Shown: positions 53,377-63,545, numbered from the stretch's first letter. The stretch: 64,000 bases of DNA from Callipepla californica brunnescens (GCA_023055505.1 JALIRH010000004.1:16425368-16489367), one strand, 5' to 3'. Notes: generated by a model from the letters alone, not told the origin. Translations and numbers: made by a program.

Positions 53377-54635
53377 TATTTGCAGTGGATTCCTACAGGC
53401 TTTGCTGCTCCACCAGGAGTTCCAGGCGTGGTACTGGATGGAAGAGCCTGAGGTTCATCAGCCACTCCCATGCTGTTTACCTTAAGCTGTTTTGTGGCAG
53501 TCATTTTTGCTCAGGGGATTTCCCCTGAGGCTTTCCCATGGGCTTATAATGAAAGAATCAGGTCAGGATTGTTCTGGTCTGCCTATTAGTTGAGAGCGTT
53601 TCCTCCCTTGAGGTAATTTGACGTTTAGTTGATTGTTATGTACTTAATCATTTGGAAACGAACTTGAGAAACGTGCCCAGGACTGGACGTTGGTCAGAGA
53701 TTAAGATGGAGCTGAGGCCCCAGGCAGGATCTGGGAGCATTCAGCATGCAGCCAGGCTGCTCCAGCTGCTTCTCTGGTGTTTGTGGTCATTGACAAAAAC
53801 AGGTCACTGGTTTCCCTCTTCTGGAAGCCTCAGCCCCTGTTGGCTTCGTTATTCCTCTGGTTGCTCCCTGACTCCAAACTCACTTTGCCTGGGGGAGGAC
53901 GGAAGGGGCTGTGTTTTCCTGTTTAGCTTACATCTTTTTATAGTCTTAAATTAAGGAGCACTTTTTTAAAATATAGGGTTAAACCAGCCCATCCAAAAGC
54001 TGTAGCCACTGCCAAGGAAGGAAAAGGAGAAGGCAGCAGTGAGGAGCCAAGCAGCAGCCTCCTGCCCTGGCTAGGGGGCAGCAGGTATGCTTTGGCCATT
54101 CCTTACACCGTGGGGTCTGTCCACCATGCATGTGCGAGTGGATATGCAGGCTGCAAGGCAGGAAGGAAAGCAGAAGAAAGAGTGGTCCATAATAAAAAAA
54201 GATTGTGGCTAAATATCCTGGCTGGAGAACTGGGATATGAAGGAAGAGGAAAGAGGCCATAGAGCTTTTCCAGGCTTCTTTTGAGAAAAGCAGGAGAGGG
54301 CTGGGGCAGGTAGAGCACCTGCACTGCATCAGCATATTCCAGCAGCAAAGTGTGAGGCCAGGATTGCTGAGTGACCTCAGATGTTGCTTTAAACTCCAAG
54401 GAAGCTTTTCTGAACAGTTTCCTTCTGGACCTGTATTTAATGATGCATTTTACCACTAAATTCTGGTCTGTTTAATGAAGGAAGACAGTTTTGCTAGCCA
54501 AAACCAGCAGTATTTTTACCAGACAGCAGGCGCTGCTCTTAAGATGGGAAAGATCTATTGCATCCACTGATCTTGCAGGGAATGGGGCACTGCACTGGAG
54601 CCAAACTCAAACAGAGGGATAGAAGTGTAACTGTT

Positions 54636-54642
54636 CTACCTC
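54636..54642 (+). promoter_or_regulatory. let-7 seed match in the TSPAN18 3'UTR
   Basis: CTACCTC is complementary to let-7 bases 2-8. A single 7-mer in a 4-kb UTR is expected fairly often by chance, so this is only a candidate. Confidence 0.25.
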
Positions 54643-55317
54643 TGCTTCAGGAGCTGGTGTCAGTGGCTATTCTGGTAGAGCTACCTGCAGGGGAGGAGCG
54701 ACCCCACGAGCAGAGATGGCAATTTGGATAGTGAGCAAGAGAAGCAGAAATACTTCTGAAGACTGAGGTAGGAATGCTGCAGGCTTATTTCTCTTTGGTT
54801 TTCCCAGTTTTATATCATTTTCTTTGATTTTAGCTCACATTCCCTCTCTCCCTACCACTTGTCCGTTTGTCTTCATAAGAGCCTTCATTCTTCTACTGTT
54901 CTGGTCTTCGTGCAGTTGTTTCCCCTTTTACCTTCTCTGATCTCCCACCACTCTTTTCTGGATTAAGACTTCAACTCTCTGCAGCTGTGCCACTGGGAGC
55001 ACAGCTTGACACCATTGTAAAGGCCAGGCAGCACATTTAAATGAGAAATGGAGATTGCTGTAGAGATACAGGCAAGCCTGAGAGTACCTGTGGAAGTAGG
55101 CAAGAGGCAGAAGGAACTGATCCCAGGGGCAGTTAATGAACAAGCAATCACAGAAGGCAGACTCCTGTTGTATGGCAAAGCATGTAAATTTGTTGTTTTT
55201 GTCCAATGGTAACGTGGCCACCCCCTCTGTTGTACAGTAGTTTGTCTCTTTCAGAGCAGTAGGCAGGAGAAGCAGCTGTATTTTTGTATTTGTTTTTAAG
55301 CAGCTCTGGTGAATCCA

Positions 55318-55430
55318 GGGGGGAGGGGGGTCAGGAGCTCAGGCTGGAGTTGCTGCTGGCTGCGGAGCAGAGGGGGCTGTGACTGCGGTGAGCACAGCCC
55401 ATGCACCTTGGGGGGGAGTAGTGGAGAGCA
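55318..55430 (+). other. G-rich block in the TSPAN18 3'UTR
   Basis: Several runs of four or more G, including GGGGGAGGGGGG near 55320-55330, a G5 near 55370 and a G7 near 55410, lie within about 110 bases. This could fold as an RNA G-quadruplex. The base composition is seen directly; function is not shown. Confidence 0.5.
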
Positions 55431-55704
55431 GCCCCCTGTCCCTACCCCCAGCTCTTATTTAATGCTCAAATGACCATCGCAAACGCCTGGGAAAAGGGCT
55501 GCGTGTGAAATAATGATGTTGGAAATCTATTTTAAGAAACAAACGAACAAACCTGTAAATGTTCTTTTTATTAGATAGTTGGAGCTAATTTATCCTGTAT
55601 TCCCTACTGTAATGCTTTTTTTATATTGAAAGGAATTTTTTTTTGGTAATATAAACCAGAACACAAGGCTGAAGCACTCTGCACGGTTTTTGTGTGCATT
55701 TCTT

Positions 55705-55740
55705 AAAAAAAAAAAAAAAAAAAAAAAAAAGGAAAAAAAA
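55705..55740. repeat. 26-A homopolymer followed by GG and A8
   Basis: An uninterrupted A26 at 55705-55730, then GG and A8. On the minus strand this is a U-rich stretch just past a minus-strand ATTAAA. It may act as the downstream element for TP53I11 3' processing. Confidence 0.9.
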
Positions 55741-55747
55741 CGGAAAA

Positions 55748-55753
55748 AATAAA
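55748..55753 (+). terminator. AATAAA poly(A) signal, TSPAN18 (candidate)
   Basis: A canonical hexamer in an A-rich context, followed about 45 bases later by a U/GU-rich stretch (TTTGCTTGGTGTTGAG). This is the best plus-strand candidate for the distal TSPAN18 3' end. Confidence 0.55.
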
Positions 55754-55785
55754 AGAAAGATCTTGTGACAGTGAAGTGAAACGGC

Positions 55786-55791
55786 TTTAAT
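55786..55791 (-). terminator. ATTAAA poly(A) signal on the minus strand, TP53I11 (candidate)
   Basis: TTTAAT on the plus strand reads ATTAAA on the minus strand. It is followed on that strand by pyrimidine-rich sequence and the long U run that is complementary to A26. I saw no AATAAA or ATTAAA on the minus strand between here and the TP53I11 stop. An AATAAA lies further on, near 55566-55571. Confidence 0.5.
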
Positions 55792-55844
55792 TTTCACTAT
55801 TTGCTTGGTGTTGAGTACAGTCACTTTCTTACCAAAGGAAAAAG

Positions 55845-55850
55845 AATAAA
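55845..55850 (+). terminator. AATAAA poly(A) signal, TSPAN18 (alternative)
   Basis: Second canonical hexamer, about 100 bases downstream of the first, with a less clear GU-rich element after it. It would move the 3' end to about 55865. Confidence 0.45.
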
Positions 55851-58428
55851 GTCAGTTACAGCAGCCAAAATGAGGTATAAACTCCAGTGTCCCATTCTCC
55901 CTTTCCCCCCAAGTAAAAACCCTTGACCAGAAAGAAATGGCCAGCTTAGGACAGACAGACAGACAGCCTCTCTCTTGTCACCAGCTCCAGTTTGCCAGAT
56001 GGTGGTTAGGCATGAATAAGGCGATGCAGAGAGTTCTGTAAATGTAAGCTTTCTTCACCCTCAAAAGCGAGGGCTCGAGGAATGCAAGGGTTTGGGTTCT
56101 CCCCCTGGGAACAGGGTGAGTCGTGCCTGTGCCTGCTCAGAGCACAGCCCGTGGGGAGCATGGCCTGCAGCCCTGCCAGCACTGTGCATATGCAAGCAGG
56201 TGAATTGCAAAGGTCCCTTGGGAGATGATGTCAGTCCAAAGCTTTTCTCCCATTGTAACAGATAAGGAAACTGAGGCCAATGGAGATCTTCTCTCCGCAC
56301 ATCAGAGCCTGAAGTGATGCCTCAGGCTTTTGATCCCAAATAATGTTCTCAGCAGCCACCTGCAGCCATAATCCCTGCCTGGGCTGCTATCCTTAGGGAT
56401 GCAGTACAAAAGCTTCAGCATTCCCTTCCCTTCTTCCCCCCCAGTCATATCACTGAAGACAAACAACCACAGATGGTTTCTGGCAGCACTGCAGATAGAC
56501 ATCGAATGGTAAAATCAGAAGTGGCTCACTGCTCTAAGTCTTACAGAGACAGCAGGGAACTAAAGAGGAATCTGACCTCACCAGGTATAAAGCTCCATTG
56601 GAAAGCTTTCACAATGCCCCTATCTACTTTAACCATCAAGAAGTCTTAAGAAAGCTGCTCTCTCATACATAGTGCACTGACTCCTTTCTCTCACCTGCTA
56701 GTTGGCATTTCCAGGTACCCTGATCAGGCAGCCAGTCACAACCCCAAAGTCACAACGCAACTAAGATCCTCGGTCTGCTGCCAAAGTGAAGGGGAGAGGA
56801 CAGCATGACGACAGCCCTCCGCTTCCTCTTCTGTAAGATTGCTCTTGGTTTGGTCAGTTTTACTTGTCTTTTTTAGAAACTGCTATTTCCCACCCCCTAA
56901 ACCCAACGATCAGTCTGTGTATACATTCATGTGACCCCAAAACACAAAGACTCACGCTTCACTTACCTATACCAACAACTGCAGCCGCAGTGCAGCACTG
57001 GGCTGCATGCACTGTGCCACCCAGGCTGCCAGTGTGCAGGGTGGGAGCAGCAGCCATGGCTGTGGCCTTCCAGCTCTCCCACCGGCTTTGTGCTGCCCTC
57101 AGGCCTGCAAGTCATCATTTCCTGCCTCACAGGGAGATGGCAATGTTACCCTTAAATAGAAATTTTAGTTGTCCGCTGTCCTGTTTTGGACACACTGAAA
57201 GCAACTTGGCAGGGTGGGAAGCTCCAGCATTCAGCCTGCTGCTGGATGTTGCTTCTGCCTTGGATTAAGGTGTAGAAAAAAGTTAGAGTTGCAGTGTTTC
57301 CTGGTTCAGCTACTCCCAGTTCTCTTACCTGACACACACTTTGCATGGCCAAGAGGTACAACACACACAGTGTCCCAGCACTGAGGCAGCTGCTTCTAAA
57401 TGCCAACAACACAAACACACCATACAGTAACTACCTGCTAGCTTCTTCTAACTCTACGAGGGTACCAGACAGCAAACAGCTACAGCTCCCTGTCTCACCA
57501 CTGATCTGTTGGTCACACAAGCACTGTCTGCGTAGGAATTCTTCTACTGGGACTTTGGGATGTCAGCTCAGTTCCAGGGCTCACTTTGATCCTGCCAACA
57601 GTAGCCCAGGAGTAAGTCCATATCCTGGTACACAGCCCTTCTGGCTTCGGTCCCACTGAAAACAACAATGCAGCCTCCAGCTGTGGACAGGGATAATCAA
57701 CAAGGAAAGCACGAGGAAGCTGGGCAGCCAATGTTGTTAAGCCCAGGAGGTGCAGGAGAAACTGGTCAGTGAACACTATAGCACGTTCAGTCCTTCCCTA
57801 ATTGACAACAGTGCCTTCATATGCCCCTCCATCTGTGCTGTTCTTGTATCCTAAGCACCCCAGTGGGACAAGCTTTGGTCCCGCAAGCTCGCTGCTCTCA
57901 CCATAGACTCCAGTCCCCATTTAACTAAAGCCTCATCCCCTCTGCCTCACAGCCACCACTACCAAAACTACTGCAAAGCTGCAGCTGTAGGAAGTGCTCT
58001 GGGATGAAGGAGACAGGATTCTGGCCTAGGAACATCGTGAAACATCCCAAGCAAAGGGATGTCTGTGCTCAACAGGCTTTTTTCCAGTAGCTGCATTCAC
58101 TTCTCACCTAGTATAGCACAAGCTGTGCCACTGTTCCCAGCGCTATTCCTACACAGGGAACAAGGAAGGAATTTCTTTCACTGCCTCTCCTGCCAAGCTT
58201 TGCGAGCACCCAGCGCAAAAATAAAACCAGGGCTGGCACCTCCAGCAGCGAGGAAAGAACAGCTATCTGCAAACTCAGCAGCACTGACCCCCAGCCAGCT
58301 CCCAGCAGTCAGCACGTGCTAACAAGAACACGGGCCAGGCACACGAGGATGCATGCCAAGAGGCACGTGTGAGACTCAGCAAGGGGAGCAGCCGAGTCCT
58401 CCACTGGACAGGGATTTGGTTTCTTTCT

Positions 58429-58453
58429 TTTTTTTTTTTCTTTTTTTTTTTTG
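58429..58453. repeat. Polypyrimidine (T/C) tract
   Basis: T-rich run broken by single C bases. It lies inside the inferred TP53I11 3'UTR, where the transcript reads it as A-rich. Confidence 0.85.
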
Positions 58454-58497
58454 TGCTTTAAGGGTTTCAGAGCCTGAACCTGGCTCCTTTCCTTGAG

Positions 58498-58509
58498 CCC
58501 CCCCCCCCC
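58498..58509. repeat. 12-C homopolymer
   Basis: C12 on the plus strand, G12 in the TP53I11 transcript. Length is likely to be variable or to have sequencing errors. Confidence 0.85.
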
Positions 58510-58709
58510 ATGCTCTTCACTTGCCGCCTGCAGAAGGGCTGCTGGGGTCCCGCAGGATGCTGCTCTCCCTCCACATCACCTGGCAATGCCACCAGCACCG
58601 GGTTACACACTGATTCATGCCGGTAAGTGGAAAAGAAGTAAATCACTTTATAACAAAAAGGGACTAACAAAATAAAAGTTATAATTATAATGCAAAATTA
58701 CCGACACAA

Positions 58710-58720
58710 CCCCCCCCCCC
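58710..58720. repeat. 11-C homopolymer
   Basis: C11 on the plus strand, about 33 bases downstream of the TP53I11 stop codon on the minus strand (G11 in the transcript). Confidence 0.85.
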
Positions 58721-58752
58721 TCCCACCCTGCCCACGACAAAAAGCCCAGAAA

Positions 58753-58886
58753 TTAGACTTTCTTGGGACGGCGTCCAACTTGATAATAATAATAAACGCT
58801 GATGAGGACAAAGAAGACTCGGCTGACCAGGAGGAGCACAGCACCTGTGGCTATTTGGCTGCTCTCAACCAGGGAGACTGTGGTAA
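58753..58886 (-). CDS. TP53I11: TP53I11 coding exon 6 (residues 146-189 and stop)
   Basis: 134 bases from a CTTCCAG acceptor to TAA. Encodes the fourth hydrophobic segment, the YYYY stretch and the basic tail GRRPKKV. Confidence 0.95.
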
Positions 58887-61800
58887 CTGGAAGAGAAGGA
58901 GGGAAACGAGGCAGAGATTGGTAGCAGAAAACAAACCCAGTGGCACATCACTGCTTTCTACTGCCCTCTAATGTAGCTTCTTGGAGAGACCTGCCGAGCC
59001 TTGGGAATGCAAAAGCTTTCTGGCCTCACACGCACAGCAAAACTGCAACACAGCTGCTTAGGTAGACTGACTTCACAGCCTTAACATCAGCTCCCATTTA
59101 TAGGGGTACTAAATATAGGTACTAAAGGCAGCTCTGGACTGAGGCAGCCAGCCGTTCTGACACCAGCACTCAAGTGTTAACTGTGGGATCTACTCCTAAG
59201 CTTGCTTTGTGGTTCTACCTCTTCAGTGCTGGTACATATTTGTCAAACATAGAAGCATCCATAAGAGATGCACGGTCCACTCCCCATTTCCTGAGATCTC
59301 TTTGTGTTACTAACACAATCGACTTTATAATGCAGTTAGTGACCTGCCAATGCACATAATACAAAAAAAACCCCTTCAGTGTTAAATAGAGATATACCCC
59401 CAAAAAACAAGCTGAGCTATGAGTTTTGGTAAGACTGGAACTCCCTCTCCTTTAATGTAGGTTACCCCAGCCTCCTCTTGCCAGCCCCAACATCTCAGCA
59501 GCCCTTCCAGGAGGTGACTTGTGCTGGCTTTGAAGGCCAGGATGTTCTAGGGTAGCAACTGGATGAACTGGCAAATAGATGAACTGACACTTTCCTTTCA
59601 CCTGGGCACCCTCCAGTGTGCAGCCCGTGGCAGAGATTACCCCCACGGGGAAGGAAAATGGAGAGCAGCTGGTAGAGAAAATGTCTCCAGGTGCAGGTAA
59701 TCTCTGCCTTGTCTGTCAGAGCAAGAGAGACCTCTGCAATGCTGGCTGGACTCCACACAGGGACAGCTGAGCATGGGGTGCTATGCACAATCCCTCCTGC
59801 CCACCTTGAGCTAGGGACACGGCCCACGGCCCACCCCGCTCCTCCTCCCCCGGGCTCGGCTGCTCACCCAGGAACTGCACAGCAAAGTAGCACGCCTCTG
59901 TCAGCAGGGTCCAGCGGATGATGACTTTCTCAGCCGTGTACAGGGCATTCCACATGATGAGCGAGATGCCTGCCAAGCAACAACAGCACAGCTGTTCCAA
60001 GGGACAGGGATCACCGAAACCAGGCAGCCCACCTGCCTGCTCCAGGTGAAGCATTTCAGCTCCCAGGGGGTGGATGCAGGCCAAGAAATACTGCCCGCGG
60101 TTGCACTCCCCTTTGCCCAGTGTGGCTGCTGCAATTCCAGCCATCCCCACGAGATGTTGCTGCAGCCTGCAGGATGGAGGCAGCCACCAGCTCACCTGTG
60201 AGGGCATCCCAGCCCTGCTGCCTGCTTGCTGTCCTAGCCACGACCACAAGCACTCCTTGTCAGCACCCAGCTGCCTGTTTGCATCAGGCAAAAACCTTCT
60301 CAAAGGAGGCTGGGTTGGAGGCCCAGCAGCTGCATTGCCTGGCAGTGCAGCTCAGGAGCACGGCAGTCACAGGATGCCATCATTCCCCACCCTTTTTCCC
60401 CCCCTGCCCTCTCACCCTGTCACTCCACACCCAATGCTGGCATGGCACTCACTGAGGAGGGCTCCTCCATAGAGCCGGATGGGAGTCTTGCTGCTCACCG
60501 ACTCCTCGTTGAAGATGGCATCATAGAGCTGATCAGGGAAAGCCAGGGCCTGGAGGAGGCATGGGAGAGACTCAGCAGCACCTTCCCAGCACTGTCAGAA
60601 CGTGCTATCTTGGGCAGGGGAAAGTGGTGCTGTGACATCGAGACCTGATGTGATCAGAGCCGTTGGCCAGGAAACTGGAAACTAAGGAGGTGTGAGAAAT
60701 ATCAGTGTGCCGCTACTCGCTCTAAGGCCAGTTTCTGCGAGCGAGGCTGTCGTGCCTTGTGTGGTTTATGATCCTGCTAATGAAAACAGACTCTGGAAAT
60801 GGGAACAAACCGCCAAGGGCACTGCTGGCAAACCCCACTGCAGAGTTACAGCGAGGGCAAAGGCTTCTCGGGAGAAAGCAGTGGCAGTTGTTGAAGGCAG
60901 AGGAAGGGGAATAAAAGGCTGAGGAGACACACTGTGGCACCCAGGAGCTGGTGGTACCCAGGCTGCCGCCCTCACTTACCATGATAGCCACCCCAGAAAA
61001 CATGATGGCGGAAACCAGCTGCCAGACCCTGCATGGAAGACAGAGGACCTACGGTGAGCACAGTGGCAAATCCATCTCCCCTGCTTCACAACACCTTCCT
61101 GCCTGTCTGCACAGTTATTAGCCTTCATTCTCTGACCTCATGCAGCTGAGGCAGCCACAGGTCTTCTGCACAAGGATGTGGGCTCCCTGCACACTGCTAG
61201 ATCCAGGCTCACTAGCCAGGGAGAGCTGAAATCCCTCTGACCCACACATAGAGGAGGGATGGGACCCTGCAAAGAGGACAGGGAGCTCCTCTGGCCCTGT
61301 ACAGCTCCCACAGTTCCCAGCACCTGACAAGAGACCAGAGCTCATTCCTTCAGACTGCTTACAAGGGAAGAAAGCAGGGCTCTGAAGCCCCAAGAAACCT
61401 CTGCAGGGAGCAGTGAGACTATATGGCAGCAGAACTGGTGTCGGGGCCAGAGCTGGCAGGAAGAATGTGGCCAGGCACTCTCTGATGGGCCAGCTTTGAG
61501 GTGAGTCTTACCTGAGCCCCAAGGGTTCCCGGACAGCAAACTTGATTTCATTTCCCAGGACTTGGCTAATCTGAAATTCAAAGAAAAGGCATAGGGTGAC
61601 TGAGCAGACTCTTCCCCAGCCTTTAGGCAGCATTTGTCATCCCAGGGGACACATCTTAATGCCCTGGTGGGAGTTTATCTTCAGAGGTCTGACAGGAGGA
61701 CAAGAAAAAGGAATTTTTCTGCGATCCCTTAATCCCAAAACCTGGTGAAGACTGACCACAGGTCTGCAGCCTTCACTGCTCACGGATCAGTGGGGCTGGG

Positions 61801-62731
61801 CCGATGTTGACTCTTGTTTCCCACTGTCTACGTAAGTAAGGACCTGCCTCCTCCACACGTAGCCTGCAATCCTCACTGACCAGCTGCCACAGCTGTGGAG
61901 GCAGAGCTGCTTGGGAATTTCCCATAGAAAGGAGGTGCAGGATGGTTCACAGGAGGGCAGGAACCAGGCAGCGCTCAAGAGAGCACTCGGGACATGGCTC
62001 TTGAGAGTCAAGCCCTTGCTCTCCAGCTCTGGTGTTTTGCTGAAACAGACTGTGCACATTCATTTGCAATTCGGGCCTCTTCAGAGAGGCGCCACTGTGT
62101 CTCTTGAGTCACTGCTCCGATTTGCAGGGCACAGGTACCGCTATGTGATCAGCAGCGTAATTGGCTGCGCTTTGCTCTGCTGGCACCGAGCTGGATAATG
62201 GGTGTCTCGACAATAAAATTTCACCACTGGATTAAAACAACTTAAAGGCAAAGCTCACTTCATTAGTGACAAGCAGTTTCAAGCAGCTTTTGTGCATCCA
62301 CCAGGCTGCACCGCCTGGCCCTGCTGAAGGGCAGCAACAATCTTGTCACAGCAGCCCTTACAGGGCACAGCTGGCAGCCCTTGCTTCGCCATAGAGGCTG
62401 CAGAAGGCAGGTGCTGGGGAAAATAAAGCGACAGGTGGCTTTTATCCCTATGTTGCAGTTGCCCACTGGAGGGCATTTCACAGATTTACTGCCCACCTTC
62501 CTGCAGCAATGGCCTCATCACTGCAGGAGACAGCATGGAGCACCCAAGGTGGCAACAGGGACATCTCTGCACTAATGGTGACTCTGATCCAGTGCCCCTC
62601 ACCTTGGAGCGGTGGACCTCGCCATCATCATCCTCGCCACCGACCCCCAGGATCTTGCGCGTCTTCAACCTGCTCACCAGGTCGGTCTGGCTGTGCTTCT
62701 TCATCAGTGGTGGGGGCTGCTTGGCCGCCAT
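58753..62731 (-). CDS. TP53I11: Tumor protein p53 inducible protein 11, six coding exons
   Basis: Joining, on the minus strand, 62731-62603, 61570-61512, 61028-60980, 60549-60453, 59969-59868 and 58886-58753 gives 189 residues and TAA, the same length as the human protein. The N-terminal 43 residues are hydrophilic and highly family-like ([18 protein letters not shown]). Four hydrophobic segments follow at about 66-83, 106-122, 129-150 and 158-178. The C-terminus is [13 protein letters not shown], a basic cytosolic-type tail. The gene is known as a p53 target (PIG11) linked to apoptosis and to suppression of migration. Its biochemical activity is poorly defined. All introns are GT-AG and every codon split at a junction rejoins in frame. 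It is convergent with TSPAN18, as in human 11p11.2. Confidence 0.96.
58887..59867 (-). other. TP53I11 intron 5
   Basis: 981 bases, GT-AG. The exon 5 frame continues open about 50 codons into it, to about 59716. No repeat seen. Confidence 0.85.
59868..59969 (-). CDS. TP53I11: TP53I11 coding exon 5 (residues 112-146)
   Basis: 102 bases encoding [19 protein letters not shown] and the third hydrophobic segment. Acceptor TGGCAG, donor G|GTGAGC; Val146 is split. Confidence 0.95.
59970..60452 (-). other. TP53I11 intron 4
   Basis: 483 bases, GT-AG. The frame of exon 5 is open back through about 330 bases of this intron. No other feature. Confidence 0.85.
60453..60549 (-). CDS. TP53I11: TP53I11 coding exon 4 (residues 80-112)
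   Basis: 97 bases encoding the loop [13 protein letters not shown] and the following [13 protein letters not shown]. The donor A|GTGAGT splits Ser112. Confidence 0.94.
60550..60979 (-). other. TP53I11 intron 3
   Basis: 430 bases, GT-AG. Nothing recognisable in it. Confidence 0.85.
60980..61028 (-). CDS. TP53I11: TP53I11 coding exon 3 (residues 63-79)
   Basis: A 49-base micro-exon encoding [16 protein letters not shown], most of the first hydrophobic segment. Acceptor ATGCAG, donor GTAAGT. Confidence 0.93.
61029..61511 (-). other. TP53I11 intron 2
   Basis: 483 bases, GT-AG. Nothing recognisable in it. Confidence 0.85.
61512..61570 (-). CDS. TP53I11: TP53I11 coding exon 2 (residues 44-63)
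   Basis: 59 bases starting [11 protein letters not shown] after a TTTCAG acceptor and ending CTCAG|GTAAGA. Arg63 is split across the junction. Confidence 0.94.
61571..62602 (-). other. TP53I11 intron 1 (first between coding exons)
   Basis: 1,032 bases, GT-AG. No repeat family recognised. A plus-strand AATAAA near 62206 has no associated gene. Confidence 0.85.
62603..62731 (-). CDS. TP53I11: TP53I11 coding exon 1 (residues 1-43)
   Basis: 43 codons from an ATG in a perfect Kozak context (GCCGCCATGG) to AAG|GTGAGG, phase 0. Encodes the hydrophilic N-terminus, with the acidic stretch GGEDDDGE. Confidence 0.95.
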
Positions 62732-62737
62732 GGCGGC
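62724..62737. promoter_or_regulatory. 14-bp palindrome with two overlapping YY1-like sites at the TP53I11 start codon
   Basis: GCCGCCATGGCGGC is its own reverse complement. Each strand reads ATGGCGGC, the core of the YY1 motif often found just downstream of vertebrate transcription starts, and each strand also has a perfect Kozak ATG. Only the minus-strand ATG opens a recognisable gene. Confidence 0.55.
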
Positions 62738-62774
62738 GTGTGGGCCGCAGGCCTCCGATCCGCAATGGGGAGAG
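62732..62774 (-). other. TP53I11: TP53I11 5'UTR part of the first coding exon (acceptor inferred)
   Basis: On the minus strand CTCTCCCCTCAG ends at 62775, a plausible acceptor 43 bases before the ATG. The frame stays open upstream past this point to an in-frame ATG at 62866, so an exon running further 5' cannot be excluded. Confidence 0.5.
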
Positions 62775-62963
62775 CTGAGGGGAGAGGCCTGAGCCACGCT
62801 GGCTGGGAGCCGGACCCCACACCTGTGGGGCAGCCCGGGGTACTCTTCTCCTGCTGGCCTGGCCACAGAGGGAGAGCCACCGCCTCTGACCCACGGGGCT
62901 CACAGCGGTGAGGCCAGAGGAGACGTTTTCACATGAAAGCTCGCGCCGTTCAGAAAATAAAAA

Positions 62964-62965
<2 letters not shown>

Positions 62966-62994
<29 letters not shown>
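62966..62994. repeat. 29-A homopolymer
   Basis: A29 preceded by AATAAA-like sequence (near 62955). No processed gene body is recognisable upstream of it. Confidence 0.85.
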
Positions 62995-62996
<2 letters not shown>

Positions 62997-63360
62997 AGCA
63001 CAAAAATCCTCCTGCTAGAGCCAGCAGATGGCTCCTCATCGCCCTGGCGCTGAGGCAGGGGGCTGGGGGCCGCCCATGTCGGCTGTGGGAAGGCGGTCCA
63101 GGTCTGCCAAGAGGGTACCAGCTGTCACCACGACCTGAAATAAAAACAAAGAATCAGAAGTGTGGCTGCAGAAGCACCAGAAGGGCTGCCGTGCCCAGCC
63201 AGTCTCTGCCATCAGCCCTGCCAAAGGGGCAGCGGAGCTGTGTGAGCATGGGCACCATACTGTCACCCACAACGTGCCTTGTTTGCGTGCTGATGCATTA
63301 AGCACTTCCTTGAGCTTCACCAGCACATACTGTGAGTTGCTTGGACCTAAAAAACATTAA

Positions 63361-63545
63361 TGATGGAAAAGATCACCAAGATCATCTAGTCCGCCTTGCA
63401 ACCCATCACCACCGTGCCCATTAAACAAGGCACACTCCAGCCCACTCCAGTGAGGCAGTGTCCATGGCCCATTAGGAACATGGCATCTCTTTGCAGCTTC
63501 CCACACTAAGGCAATTAACTGCTGTTAAATACCTCCCAGATGAGA
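63361..63545 (-). mobile_element. CR1 LINE 3'-end fragment, antisense
   Basis: The words AAGATCATCTAGTCC, then a CCATCACCACCGTGCCCATT block, and later TTAAATACCTCCC match the order of the reverse complement of the avian CR1 3' region. It is diverged and truncated, and the terminal ATTCTATGA-type repeat is missing. Confidence 0.65.

Larger units (their letters stand above)
51859..55865 (+). other. TSPAN18: Inferred TSPAN18 3'UTR
   Basis: No further splice acceptor or coding exon follows the TAA. The first convincing AATAAA hexamers downstream are at 55748-55753 and 55845-55850, so a 3'UTR of about 4 kb is inferred. It contains A-rich low-complexity DNA just after the stop, a mariner remnant at 52853-53376, a let-7 seed match (CTACCTC, 54636-54642), scattered ATTTA pentamers (for example near 53204, 54431 and 55456), and a G-rich block around 55310-55430. 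A shorter form is possible. The end point is inferred and was not observed. Confidence 0.6.
55770..58752 (-). other. TP53I11: Inferred TP53I11 3'UTR
   Basis: The minus strand after the TAA at 58753-58755 shows no further coding exon and no canonical poly(A) hexamer until ATTAAA at 55786-55791. That implies a 3'UTR of about 3 kb, or less if a variant such as AGTAAA near 56856-56861 is used. It includes two C runs (G runs on the transcript) at 58498-58509 and 58710-58720 and a pyrimidine tract at 58429-58453. Confidence 0.5.

Noticed and set aside
62535..62792. Plus-strand open frame across the first TP53I11 coding exon, with a perfect Kozak ATG at 62730
   Set aside because: The ATG arises from the palindrome, and the frame ends about 20 codons later with no family resemblance.
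62940..62994. AATAAA followed closely by A29, like the tail of a processed pseudogene
   Set aside because: No recognisable gene body upstream and no clear target-site duplication. Simple A expansion is enough to explain it.
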